Shown: positions 17,337-25,821 of the stretch, one piece after another | How the letters are laid out: every line of letters starts with the position of its first letter | How positions within the stretch are numbered: position 1 is the stretch's first letter | Assembly (NCBI RefSeq): GCF_013522825.1 | Contig: NZ_JAAMQZ010000029.1 | Span: 1 to 64,000 of the forward strand | Direction: 5' to 3' | DNA length: 64,000 bases | Source of the DNA: Stutzerimonas stutzeri | GTDB taxonomy: Bacteria; Pseudomonadota; Gammaproteobacteria; Pseudomonadales; Pseudomonadaceae | The notes under the pieces: generated by a model | What the model saw: only the letters and a program-made list of their open reading frames with translations | What the model was told of the DNA's origin: nothing | Database searches by the model: none | Translations under genes and position numbers: made by a program

Positions 17337-20204
17337 TCAACGGACCTTGCTCAGGATGCTCCAGTCCATCGACAGCGGGGCGATACCGCGCGCCCGGTCA
17401 ATGTTCTCGGCAATCTTGAGCGCGGCGTCGAGTTCGCTGATGCCATGCTGTTGCATGAGTTGGTAGCGCTCGGCTTTTTCCTCCGGCTCGGTTTGGGCGA
17501 GCGCGAGATAGAGGCTAGGGGGCACCGCGCGGAACAACAGCTCCATACTGCGCGACAGGATTACGCCTTCCGAGAACTTGCCGGTCTCCTTTCTGGCAGA
17601 GAGCATCAGGGCTTTCTGCGCCGGAGTGAGTTCGCGGAACTTGGCGATTTTCTCTACCTCGTCTGGTGGCATGCCCATACACAACCACCATTCCATCATG
17701 TTCAACATTGGCTCGGCGGCTTTGGGCAGGTCGTCCAGGTTCTGCGTTGCCAGCCAGAACCAGGCCCCAAGTTTGCGCCACATCTTGGTGATTTTGACGA
17801 TATAGGGCGCGAGTAATGGGTTCTTGGTGATGATATGCCCCTCGTCGGTGACGTTGATGATCGGACGGCCCAGGAACTGGTCGCGCTCGGCGATGTTGTT
17901 GACGGTGTTGATCAGCGAGATATAGGCGATGGAAAGCTGAGCGTTGTAGCCCTCCCTGGCATAGGTAGCCAGGTCGACGATGGTGATGTCGGCTTCCGGC
18001 CAGGGCGTGCCGGGGCGGTCGAACATATCGCCATCGCTGCCCTGGGTGAACATGTCCATGGCATCGGCCATTTCCATCAGCCGTGCACGGCGAACCTCGG
18101 GTAAAGTCGTGTCGCGGCTGCGCTCGCGCAGGGCATCGCGAACGTCCCGCGTGAGCACCGCGCGTTGCTCGGCGACACAGCGCTCTGCCGCGTCGAGGAT
18201 GCATTGGCGAACCAGGCTGCGATCAGCACGCGTCATGCGCGCTTCCTCGCGTTCTTCTCCTCCTGTGATCATTAGGCGGGCGGTGATCTCCAGCTCACCC
18301 AGGACGTCGCGCTGCTCATCGCCATCGTTAGCTGCGTCGTCTTCATCCAAGGCATCGGCGTCGAGCGTTTGCACCTGGCAGGGCGTTTCCACCAGCCGGT
18401 GCGCATCGGCGAACGGGGCGAGGCTGACGCCCGAGCCGGGCGCGAGTTTCACACGATGCACGGTGAGACCCAGCCGCGCGGCGAAATCGCCGTACAGGCC
18501 AAAGGAGTTGCCGGCTTCGACGATGAACAGTCTTGGTCGGTAGATCGCGGTGACTTGGTTGAGCAGATTGTTGAGCGTGGCCGACTTGCCGGAGCCGGTC
18601 GGGCCGGCGAGGAACAGGTGCGCATTCATTTGCCGATCGAGGCGATTGAGCGGATCGAAGGTGATGGTGCCGCCGCCGCGGTTGAACAATGTGAGACCGG
18701 GGTGGCCGGTGCCCTGGCTGCGCCCCCACAGCGGTGCCAGGTTGGCGGCGTGTTGAGCGAACATCAGCTGGGTGTACCACTGGCGCTTGTCCAGCGCAGG
18801 GTCGTAGACGCAGGGCAGCCAGCGCAGATAGGTGTTGAGCGGTGCGACCTCATCTTCTTCGCGTACCGGTTGCAGCCCGGCACCGAGCAGCACGTTGCCA
18901 AGTTGCAGGCCGCGTGCGTCCAGCTCGGACTGGTCGCGACCCCGCAGATAAAAGGTGAGTGCGCTCCGGTACAACTTGTGAGCGCTGCCGATCAGGCTGC
19001 GGGCCTGTTGCACATCCGCACGGGCCTGTTCCGAGGCTAGGGTGTCGCCCACGGATTTGCGGCCAAGGTGGTTGAGGTGCGCTTCCAGCACATCCTGCGG
19101 CGTGATGACGAGCGTCAGGCACTGGATCGTGTCTTCCGGCAGTTGGTCGAACAGCGCATTGACCGCGTCTCCCTTGCGGGTTTCGCCGGTGACGTGCCCG
19201 GTCGATGGCGGTGTGCGCAGGCGGTCGACGGCGATAGCGCGGTGTGGCATTCCATCGAAGTGCCATTGGCCCTGAGCGACATCCGAGCGTGGCTGACTGA
19301 AGAAAAGCCGCTGGCTGAAATCCGTGCCGCTGGCCAGCTCGATCTCGCCGGGCTCCTGTTCGTCCGGGTAGCCGGTCAGGGCATAGAACTGCTCCCGGTC
19401 CTCTGCGGTGTTACCTACCTGGGTTGGATGGGGATTGAACCAGCGTAACAACCAGGCGTGGATGTCCGCCGCGCCTAGACGTCTGGCGCGTACACCAGCA
19501 TGGGCCAAGCCGCCGACAAGGCGGTCGCAGACTCGGTTGAGGGCCTGCTCGGGCGCTTGCCCACGGCGCTGCGGCGCGTTGCCGACACGGCGATAGACGA
19601 TCATGCGCGTGCGCCGGGTCTGCCCGCGCCAGGGCAGGCGCGTGACGGTGTTGTCCTCGAACAGACCGCCGGGCTTGGCGATGGACTGCAGATGGTGGCC
19701 AAAGAACCGCAGGTAGAACTCGGTAAAGGCGGTGCCTTGGGCGCGGGGCTGGATGTAGGCGCGCAGCTCGTCGAGATAACGGTCCCAGTTGGGGTCGTCT
19801 TGGGCGTAGAGCTGCACGACCCAGGGGTTGTCCTCTAATTCGTCGAAAGCATCCTGCAGTACGTTTTCCAGCGTGTCGCGGACCTGCAGCAGCCAGGCGG
19901 GTTCGCGTCCCTCCGTGCCGACCGGGAGCAGCTCGTAGAAGGCCGCCACGGAGGTGCCGTCATCAAGCAGCATGCACTGTGACTGGTGCAGATACTCGGC
20001 CCACGGCAGCAGGTCGGTGAACGAGGGCGCAACATCGTAGAGTGCTTTCTCGTCGGCCTGAGTGGCCGGCTGACGCGAGACGTGTGCGGTGCCAGGTTCA
20101 GCAATGCCGTGGGTGCGTAACTCGGCGACATGGCGAGCCCAGGCGTTCGCAGGTGGCGCGGGTTCCTCGGCCTGGCGCCGGTGCTTGAGTAGGGACCAGA
20201 CCAT
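17337..20204 (-). CDS. traC: VirB4/TraC-type conjugative transfer ATPase, PFL_4706 family (TIGR03744)
   Basis: 955-residue cytoplasmic/peripheral ATPase powering pilus assembly and substrate transfer. Walker A GPTGSGKSATLNN lies near residue 535; a Walker B-like acidic strand (INVTDEGHII) near 785; the C-terminal region has ATQNLDDL and SRSMELLF segments seen in VirB4 proteins. Length matches the PFL_4706 family. The start shares one base with the stop of the lipoprotein gene (TGATG), so the two are coupled. Confidence 0.93.
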   Translation of the reverse strand: MVWSLLKHRRQAEEPAPPANAWARHVAELRTHGIAEPGTAHVSRQPATQADEKALYDVAPSFTDLLPWAEYLHQSQCMLLDDGTSVAAFYELLPVGTEGREPAWLLQVRDTLENVLQDAFDELEDNPWVVQLYAQDDPNWDRYLDELRAYIQPRAQGTAFTEFYLRFFGHHLQSIAKPGGLFEDNTVTRLPWRGQTRRTRMIVYRRVGNAPQRRGQAPEQALNRVCDRLVGGLAHAGVRARRLGAADIHAWLLRWFNPHPTQVGNTAEDREQFYALTGYPDEQEPGEIELASGTDFSQRLFFSQPRSDVAQGQWHFDGMPHRAIAVDRLRTPPSTGHVTGETRKGDAVNALFDQLPEDTIQCLTLVITPQDVLEAHLNHLGRKSVGDTLASEQARADVQQARSLIGSAHKLYRSALTFYLRGRDQSELDARGLQLGNVLLGAGLQPVREEDEVAPLNTYLRWLPCVYDPALDKRQWYTQLMFAQHAANLAPLWGRSQGTGHPGLTLFNRGGGTITFDPLNRLDRQMNAHLFLAGPTGSGKSATLNNLLNQVTAIYRPRLFIVEAGNSFGLYGDFAARLGLTVHRVKLAPGSGVSLAPFADAHRLVETPCQVQTLDADALDEDDAANDGDEQRDVLGELEITARLMITGGEEREEARMTRADRSLVRQCILDAAERCVAEQRAVLTRDVRDALRERSRDTTLPEVRRARLMEMADAMDMFTQGSDGDMFDRPGTPWPEADITIVDLATYAREGYNAQLSIAYISLINTVNNIAERDQFLGRPIINVTDEGHIITKNPLLAPYIVKITKMWRKLGAWFWLATQNLDDLPKAAEPMLNMMEWWLCMGMPPDEVEKIAKFRELTPAQKALMLSARKETGKFSEGVILSRSMELLFRAVPPSLYLALAQTEPEEKAERYQLMQQHGISELDAALKIAENIDRARGIAPLSMDWSILSKVR

Positions 20205-20623
20205 CAGTAGTCCTCGACCCGTTCGCCAGGCAGTGCGTACTGCACGCGCTGGTACAGAGGGAACAGCGTGGTGTAGCCGGGCACCGGTACCGGGTCGCTG
20301 CCAGCCAGGTGCGGGAACACGTACATCAGCAGATCGGGGTTCGGCAGCCGATGGAACTGACGGTAAATTTCGTTGGCGGCCGTGCGTGTATAGCGGGCCT
20401 GCACGATGGGTACAGCGTGTACATCGGCCTCGGTCAAAGGCCGGCGCAGGGCCTGGCGTGCATCGAACAACTGCCGGGCGGTTCCGCCGCCAGTCTCGAC
20501 GTTCCAGATATCGAGCATGGTGCTGTCGTCGTGCGGCAGTAGTTCGTCCTTGCTTGTCGCGCAGCCGCCGAGTGTGAGCACGACGGCCAACAGCGTCAGG
20601 CTGTTAGTCCAGATCTTGCGCAT
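20204..20623 (-). CDS. Conjugative transfer region lipoprotein (TIGR03751 family)
   Basis: 139-residue lipoprotein. Start at 20623 gives signal MRKIWTNSLTLLAVVLTLGGC with lipobox LGGC; the mature protein begins at Cys21. The rest (DIWNVETGGGTARQLFDAR, YRQFHRLPNPDLLMYVFPHL) matches the TIGR03751 group. It likely plays the TraV/VirB7 part, anchoring the outer-membrane core complex. It overlaps the start of the ATPase gene and the end of the TIGR03752 gene. Confidence 0.88.
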   Translation of the reverse strand: MRKIWTNSLTLLAVVLTLGGCATSKDELLPHDDSTMLDIWNVETGGGTARQLFDARQALRRPLTEADVHAVPIVQARYTRTAANEIYRQFHRLPNPDLLMYVFPHLAGSDPVPVPGYTTLFPLYQRVQYALPGERVEDY

Positions 20624-22028
20624 GTGAGCTTCCTCCAAGACGGTGATCGACGCGGCGACCTTTAGGGTCGTAGTCGATGGTCAGGGGTTCTTCGAGATGC
20701 ACTGCGACGCGTGCGCCGGGCTTGACGTAGACCGCTGCGAACGCCTGGCCGTAGAGCTTGTTGACCCAGGCAGACATGTCTTGCACGCCGCCGGCGAGGA
20801 TGCGGCCCATAGCCTCGTTCGCGCCGATGCCTACGGTACCGATGGAACCGTCGCTGCTCATGTAGGAGGCCTGACCGCTGTCAGAGTCGATCAGCGAGGC
20901 GACGCCCGCACCGGCCGCGGTGATCAGGGCTTGCGTGCCCAAGTACTGCTGCGCGTTGCTGCGGCGTTGGCCACTGACGCAGGGAATGCCGTGCGGGTCG
21001 CTGATCCAGCCCATGCCATCCTGTGTGTCGTTGCCGTTGTTGCTTTGTTGGCGGTTGCTGCCGCGCTCGTCGTCTTTTGGGAGGGTGCGGATTGTGCCGT
21101 CCTCGAAGACAAACGTGACCGAGCGGACCTGCCCGCGCACGCAGGAGAGGGTCCAGTCGCCCGAGGCGGTGCCGCTGACCACGGCACCGGCAACGTCCGG
21201 AATATCAATACCGTTCGCGGTGAGGTTGTCCCGTCCGATCAGGACTTTGAATGGATACGGGTCGCTGACGGTGCCGTCGATCGGTACGCGGCCGATCAGT
21301 GCCGTCATGGAGATCGATCCCATCAGGGTCGAGTTAGTCGGCACGGTGTAGACGGCTGTCGTCTCGGGCACTCCCACCGCGCGGCGTCCAGCGTCAACGG
21401 CGGAGCTGGCAGCAGTTTCCAGCGTCTTTTGCGCCGGCCCGAAGCGGGTCGGGAAACCATGGTCACTGGCATTGTCGGTGTTGCGCTGCTTGCCATCGTC
21501 GCGCCGGTCCTCCGGTTCGATCCAGAGCAGGGTATCGCCAGCTAGGCTGTCGTCTGGCTCAAGGCCTAGGCCGACCGGTAGGTCGGCGCGGTTATCCTTG
21601 CCAATGCCATCTAGCCGCTGCTGCAGCTGTTGCAGCAGGCCCTGGGTTTTCTGCCGTTCGCTGCTGACCTGCTGCCGGTCCTGATGCAGCTGATTGCGTT
21701 CGCTGTCGAGCGCGCTTTGGATGCGACGGTCGATGGTGCTTTCGCGTTGCCGCAGCCGTAGGTTCTCTTCGCGCTGAACCTTGTTGTCGCCCAGTGCGGT
21801 CTGCAGCTCGGTGCGTAGTTGACGAACCTGGGCGACTAACGTTGCAACGGTGTCACGTGGGGTGTCGCCCTCAATACCGAGCGCTTTGGCTTCATCGGGC
21901 GTGAGCCGGGTAGCTTCTTCCAGTGTTCCGGGAATGTCGTTGCCGCTGGAGAACAGCTTGATGCCGACGAACACTAGCAGCAGCGCCAGGGGAATCATCA
22001 GCCATTTGAGCAGGCCATTGCTGTGCAT
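20604..22028 (-). CDS. ICE core-complex protein, TIGR03752 family (TraB/VirB10-like)
   Basis: 474-residue bitopic membrane protein: helix at about 8-26, a long coiled coil (about 60-145, rich in Leu/Arg/Gln/Glu), then a periplasmic domain with SLMGSISMTALIGRVPIDG and later VHLEEPLTIDYDP. This is the plan of TraB/VirB10 proteins, which span the periplasm and connect inner-membrane ATPases to the outer-membrane pore. The 3' end overlaps the lipoprotein gene by 20 bases. Confidence 0.87.
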   Translation of the reverse strand: MHSNGLLKWLMIPLALLLVFVGIKLFSSGNDIPGTLEEATRLTPDEAKALGIEGDTPRDTVATLVAQVRQLRTELQTALGDNKVQREENLRLRQRESTIDRRIQSALDSERNQLHQDRQQVSSERQKTQGLLQQLQQRLDGIGKDNRADLPVGLGLEPDDSLAGDTLLWIEPEDRRDDGKQRNTDNASDHGFPTRFGPAQKTLETAASSAVDAGRRAVGVPETTAVYTVPTNSTLMGSISMTALIGRVPIDGTVSDPYPFKVLIGRDNLTANGIDIPDVAGAVVSGTASGDWTLSCVRGQVRSVTFVFEDGTIRTLPKDDERGSNRQQSNNGNDTQDGMGWISDPHGIPCVSGQRRSNAQQYLGTQALITAAGAGVASLIDSDSGQASYMSSDGSIGTVGIGANEAMGRILAGGVQDMSAWVNKLYGQAFAAVYVKPGARVAVHLEEPLTIDYDPKGRRVDHRLGGSSHAQDLD

Positions 22029-22885
22029 CAGCGGCCTCCTTCATCTTGCGGAACAGTCAGGTTGAGGGAGGCATCGACAGGCGCGATGGTTGGCAGCAGG
22101 GCCTGCGCCAGCCCGTGTCCACGGGTGATCAGGTAAACGACAGTGGTGTCGTCCGGCGTGCCGCTAGGCCCCAGCGTCGAATGCTGGAAGGTCGCGGTGA
22201 GGAAGTGGCCCTGCAGCGCGCGCGGGTCCAGATCAAGCCAGTGCGAGGCGCTGTTGCGCAGGCGCACAGCACTCACCCACAGGTTTTCCAAACGCCACGC
22301 CGCGAGCGCCTGGGCATGTATGGGCAACGTCGGTAGCAGGCTGTCCAGCGCCAGGTCGCGGCGTAAGGCTGCGCGTGTAACGCCCGGCACGGGTTCGATG
22401 GTTCGCAGCGGTGCGTAGAGGTTTTGTGCCGCGTAACGGGTAAGGATGACGGGCTGCGGTGTCGCTCGCACGGGTGGGGCAGCTGTAGCACTGTCATCTG
22501 CATCCGTCTGAGCAGCGGATGGTGCAGTCTCGATGATGCGCACCGGCTCCAAGGGTGGCTGGCCCTCCCGCTCGGGTTCGGCGGCGATGTCGAGCAGAAT
22601 GACGGTACCGGTATCGGCGTCCTGCAGTTGCAGCCGGGTCGGTTCGATGGGCTCGCTCGCCAGCAGGTAGATGGCCCCGGCGGCGCTCTGCACCCGCAGG
22701 CGGCTGCCGATCGATGCGGGCACCCCGACGCGGACATTGCGCTCGACAAAGACGATGCGCTCCTGGCCGACCACGAGCGGTACGGCCAGCGGCAGCCGCT
22801 CCCAACGCATGAGCTCGGTGGCATGGGCGGCGCTGCACAGGAGCAGTGCGAGCGCCGCAAGAGGCAGTGGCAATAAGCGGTTCAT
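22028..22885 (-). CDS. ICE core-complex protein, TIGR03749 family (TraK/VirB9-like)
   Basis: 285-residue secreted protein. Signal peptide about 1-22 (LALLLCSAAHA). The early mature part (MRWERLPLAVPLVVGQERIVFVERNV) looks like a TraK/VirB9 beta-domain, and a Pro/Ala linker follows (about 120-150). Probably the secretin-like partner of the TraB-like protein and the lipoprotein, given the gene order. Stop and next start overlap by one base. Confidence 0.85.
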   Translation of the reverse strand: MNRLLPLPLAALALLLCSAAHATELMRWERLPLAVPLVVGQERIVFVERNVRVGVPASIGSRLRVQSAAGAIYLLASEPIEPTRLQLQDADTGTVILLDIAAEPEREGQPPLEPVRIIETAPSAAQTDADDSATAAPPVRATPQPVILTRYAAQNLYAPLRTIEPVPGVTRAALRRDLALDSLLPTLPIHAQALAAWRLENLWVSAVRLRNSASHWLDLDPRALQGHFLTATFQHSTLGPSGTPDDTTVVYLITRGHGLAQALLPTIAPVDASLNLTVPQDEGGR

Positions 22886-23556
22886 GGCATTTTTTCCTGT
22901 GAAGGGGCGGGCGCTGCCGCCGGATCGACAGGAGCGGCAATGCGCTGCGGCGCACCCTCGTAGCAGTCGATGGCAAGCCCGAAAGGGTTGCGCTGAGGGT
23001 CAACGTCGATCCGCAGGACCTTGAGCGGGTACCGCACCAGGGCGCGTTTTACTTGCTCCGAGGCGTAGTATTCATCTGCCGTGACGTCGAGGTTTACGAC
23101 CCACTCGCGGGTGGAGATTGTGCGCACGCGCAGCGTTGGGTTGTCGCCGTAGCCGCGGCCCGGAATCTCGTAGATGCCGCGTACGCGCCGCCGCAGCTCT
23201 CCAGCATTGCGGCGGTACTCGTAATCCTGTTGCAGAAACGCTTGGCAGGCGGGCGTTAGGTAGGGCGAAAGCGCGTGCAGGTTGCGCGGGTAGTCTTCGT
23301 CGCCATTGGTGGGCCAGCGCTGGAGTTGCTGCCAGACGTAGAAGGTGAAGGCGTAAACGCTCTCAGGCGGCACGTCCCACCATTGGCGCGTACTGCCTGA
23401 ACGCAGGTCTGGTGGCACATGGATGGTCAGGTCGCGTGGCGCGTTCCACCAGCCAACGCCCATGACCAGCGCGAGCACGACCAGTGCGCTGGCCCCGATA
23501 CGCAGGGTCTTGATGTGGGCTTCGAGCCGCAGCACTTCGTTCTTGAACCGGCTCAC
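22882..23556 (-). CDS. ICE assembly protein, TIGR03746 family (TraE/VirB8-like)
   Basis: 224-residue inner-membrane protein with a helix at about 18-38 (ALVVLALVMGVGWWNAP) and a periplasmic domain containing TREWVVNLDVTADEYYASE, as in TraE/VirB8 scaffolds. The long open frame reaches 23850, but its first 98 codons are antisense-like junk. GTG 23556 forms a GTGA overlap with the stop of the TIGR03750 gene and gives the family length, so I take that start. Confidence 0.85.
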   Translation of the reverse strand: MSRFKNEVLRLEAHIKTLRIGASALVVLALVMGVGWWNAPRDLTIHVPPDLRSGSTRQWWDVPPESVYAFTFYVWQQLQRWPTNGDEDYPRNLHALSPYLTPACQAFLQQDYEYRRNAGELRRRVRGIYEIPGRGYGDNPTLRVRTISTREWVVNLDVTADEYYASEQVKRALVRYPLKVLRIDVDPQRNPFGLAIDCYEGAPQRIAAPVDPAAAPAPSQEKMP

Positions 23557-23948
23557 AGCGCCTTGCTCCGGCGTGTCGTCCAGTAACCGGAGCGTATTAC
23601 CAGAGCGTGACCGTCGGTGAAGGGCGTGAGCTGCGGCAGATTGACAGCGATCCACCACTGCAACTGCCGGTACAACCAGGTTTCGGGGCGGCCGCGTTTG
23701 AGCCGGCGCAGCATACCGCCACCGATGAAAATACCAGCGGTGACCGCCAGCAGCATGGCTGTGGGGACGATGGCAATCGTCGCGAACATGAAGGCCAGTG
23801 GGATGCCACTCGCAAGACCGATCACGCCTGATGACCCAGCGCAGACCCACAGTTCATTCGCCGTCAGCCCTCGCACCACCACGGGGTGACGATTGAGACG
23901 GTGGGGTAGGAACGCCACCGTCCCGTCCGGATGAATGTCTTCAGCCAT
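23553..23948 (-). CDS. ICE membrane protein, TIGR03750 family (TraL-like)
   Basis: 131-residue protein with a cytoplasmic start (HLNRHPVV-type segment RLNRHPVVVRGLTANELW), two adjacent membrane helices (about 38-80) and a basic C-terminus. This is the TraL/VirB3 layout: a small inner-membrane partner of the VirB4 ATPase. It overlaps the following gene by GTGA. Confidence 0.85.
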   Translation of the reverse strand: MAEDIHPDGTVAFLPHRLNRHPVVVRGLTANELWVCAGSSGVIGLASGIPLAFMFATIAIVPTAMLLAVTAGIFIGGGMLRRLKRGRPETWLYRQLQWWIAVNLPQLTPFTDGHALVIRSGYWTTRRSKAL

Positions 23949-23963
23949 GTCGGCATTCCTTGG

Positions 23964-24329
23964 TCAGAGAACGCCGATGGCTTCGGTCAGCAGCCAGATG
24001 CCAACCACGAGCAGGATCGCACCGACCGCCACGGTCAGACCGAACTGGCCCCAGGTTGAGCGGCCAATGTGGATTTCCGCATAGCGGGTGTATGCGTGAT
24101 AGCAGACGCCGACGAACATTGAAGCGACCACGAGCAGTGCAATAAGCATCACGATGTCGTAACCGTAATTCTGCAGCGTTTCCATGATGCCGCCGCCCGT
24201 GCCGCGCGAAGGGTTTTCCAGGGTGGGCAGATCGGCGTGGGCGAGAGGGGGCAGCACGCTGAACATCGGCAGTGCAGCCAGGCTGGCGAAGTGGAGGGGG
24301 CGGGAAATGCGGGTGAGCGGCTTCATCAT
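23964..24329 (-). CDS. ICE pilin-like membrane protein, TIGR03745 family (VirB2/TraA-like)
   Basis: 121-residue protein: long signal peptide (about 1-32, ending LAHA), a short Gly-rich loop, then two hydrophobic helices (about 55-78 and 95-117). This size and pattern is that of conjugative pilins. In gene order it lies between the TIGR03750 and TIGR03758 genes, where the pilin is expected. Two consecutive ATGs (24329, 24326) are possible starts. Confidence 0.83.
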   Translation of the reverse strand: MMKPLTRISRPLHFASLAALPMFSVLPPLAHADLPTLENPSRGTGGGIMETLQNYGYDIVMLIALLVVASMFVGVCYHAYTRYAEIHIGRSTWGQFGLTVAVGAILLVVGIWLLTEAIGVL

Positions 24330-24338
24330 GGCTACCTC

Positions 24339-24572
24339 TTACGAGAGCAGGAAAAAGGTCAGCACCAGGTACAGCACGGCAAAGCGCACCACGACGACCA
24401 GGAACTGACGTTGGGAAAGCTGTTCTTCTGCCCAACCGACGTAGGCGCTGCGCATCGCCCAGGCACCCCACACGAGCAGGACGGCGAACACCGCACCGAG
24501 CAGCACGGTCGCCATGTCGGAAGGGGTGATGCCGCTGTTGGCCTGGAACGCGGCGGTCTGCGCGGCGTTCAT
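24339..24572 (-). CDS. ICE small membrane protein, TIGR03758 family
   Basis: 77-residue protein with two membrane helices (about 20-40 and 57-77) and a GWAEEQLSQRQF loop. Function is not known; invariably next to the pilin-like and RAQPRD genes in this ICE class. It ends without a soluble tail. Its start overlaps the stop of the RAQPRD gene by 4 bases. Confidence 0.83.
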   Translation of the reverse strand: MNAAQTAAFQANSGITPSDMATVLLGAVFAVLLVWGAWAMRSAYVGWAEEQLSQRQFLVVVVRFAVLYLVLTFFLLS

Positions 24573-24940
24573 GGCGCGACCTGCGGCTCGAGGGCGGCGG
24601 TAGGCTGACGGTAGTCGCCAAGCAGCAGGGCGGGGTCGCGCGGTTGCGCACGCGTTGGGGTGAGGTAGTCGTGGATGCCGGCGCGCACGCGCTCAAGGTC
24701 AGCGGTGAGACGGGCGTAGTCGAAGTGGTAGCGGGCGCGTTCGTCCTGTTGCTGCGCGGCTTGTTGTGCGACGAGCCGTTCGATGCTGTCGAGCTGGCGC
24801 AGCGCGGCGGCGAGCCTGGCGTGTTCGGGCGTGGCATCGTCCGCGCTGGCGTGGCCGGAAACGCATAGGCCGAGCAGCAGCGCCAAGGTCAGACCGGGCG
24901 CGTGATGCCTGTCGGCTGGTGAGGGAAGTCGCTTCGACAT
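24569..24940 (-). CDS. RAQPRD-family ICE protein
   Basis: 123-residue exported helical protein. Signal peptide up to about 33 (GLCVSGHASA); the signature RAQPRD is present near residue 96. The mature domain is rich in Ala/Gln/Arg helices (ERLVAQQAAQQQDERARY). Named only for its motif; a periplasmic structural part of the T4SS is inferred from its gene position. Confidence 0.88.
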   Translation of the reverse strand: MSKRLPSPADRHHAPGLTLALLLGLCVSGHASADDATPEHARLAAALRQLDSIERLVAQQAAQQQDERARYHFDYARLTADLERVRAGIHDYLTPTRAQPRDPALLLGDYRQPTAALEPQVAP

Positions 24941-25071
24941 TGGCCAATCCGCAATTTGCGAGAAGTGGCTAAATGCTCTCGGTATGCCTGAGGAGCTGCC
25001 TTAAACAATGGGAACCTGGGTGTGTCCCTATTACAGGCAGACTCAAGCGTCACTACCCACTGGCTAGCGAA
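24941..25071. other. Intergenic gap inside transfer cluster
   Basis: 131 bases, one of the few breaks in an otherwise overlapping leftward gene set; a place where a secondary promoter for the downstream genes could lie. No clear motif seen. Confidence 0.3.
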
Positions 25072-25821
25072 TCACAAGTATTTCTTGAAGCTGGCTGCGG
25101 TGATGTTCACCGCCAGGCCGAGCAGCGCCGCGCTCGGCAGCAGCACCAGCAACGGATGTACGCTGACGGGTAGGGTGAGGTAGATGATCCATGGCAGGAC
25201 CGCCAATGGCATCAGGCTCGCCTTGGCGCGGTGGTAGACGAAGCCTGACTCTCTGCCCGCGCCGAACTTGCGGATGTCACGCCGCACCAGACCATCAATC
25301 ATGCCGACGAAGGCAGCCAGCAGAAATAGTGGCAGCGTCAGTACCAGGACCAGCACTCGAACCATGAACGTCAATGCTGTGAATGCGGCGGCGATCAGGT
25401 ATCTCTCGCTCCAGACGTAGACTTGACTGATGTAGAAACGGATGTCTCGGCCATCGCCATGGCTGGGTGCGTGGGAGCGCGCCGAGGCCTGGCTCACCCA
25501 GTCGAGCAGGCCGGTCTTCACGAAGATCCATTGGTGGGCGCCCTCGACCAGCTGGTGCGCGGTGCGGCCTGGCTCCTGCACCACCGCGCTGCGGGTGAAG
25601 TGCGTGGATAGGTGGTTCAGTTCGTAGTCGAGCATGCCCTGGGCGTGACGCCAGCCCTGCTCGGGCCAGAACAGGTGCATGCCGGCGCATTCGATGATGA
25701 TCGACAGCAGCAGCGAGCCGATCAGCACGCCGAGCATACGCAGCGGCAGGGTGATGATGCTGGCGAGCAAGCCTCGCTGGTGGGTTTGTTCGCGTTGCGT
25801 GGTGCTGGCCGGGTCCTTCAT
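25072..25821 (-). CDS. ICE membrane protein, TIGR03747 family
   Basis: 249-residue inner-membrane protein with four hydrophobic segments (about 22-45, 115-145, 147-175, 205-240). Basic loops (RRDIRKFGAGRESGFVYHRAK) separate them. Always found just downstream of TraD in PFGI-1-type ICEs, so it is probably a TraD partner. It overlaps the TraD stop by ATGA. No enzymatic motif. Confidence 0.85.
   Translation of the reverse strand: MKDPASTTQREQTHQRGLLASIITLPLRMLGVLIGSLLLSIIIECAGMHLFWPEQGWRHAQGMLDYELNHLSTHFTRSAVVQEPGRTAHQLVEGAHQWIFVKTGLLDWVSQASARSHAPSHGDGRDIRFYISQVYVWSERYLIAAAFTALTFMVRVLVLVLTLPLFLLAAFVGMIDGLVRRDIRKFGAGRESGFVYHRAKASLMPLAVLPWIIYLTLPVSVHPLLVLLPSAALLGLAVNITAASFKKYL

Noticed and set aside
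20643..21545. 300-residue rightward frame antisense to the TIGR03752 gene
   Set aside because: Ala/Asp/Arg composition of a shadow; overlaps a family-matched transfer gene.
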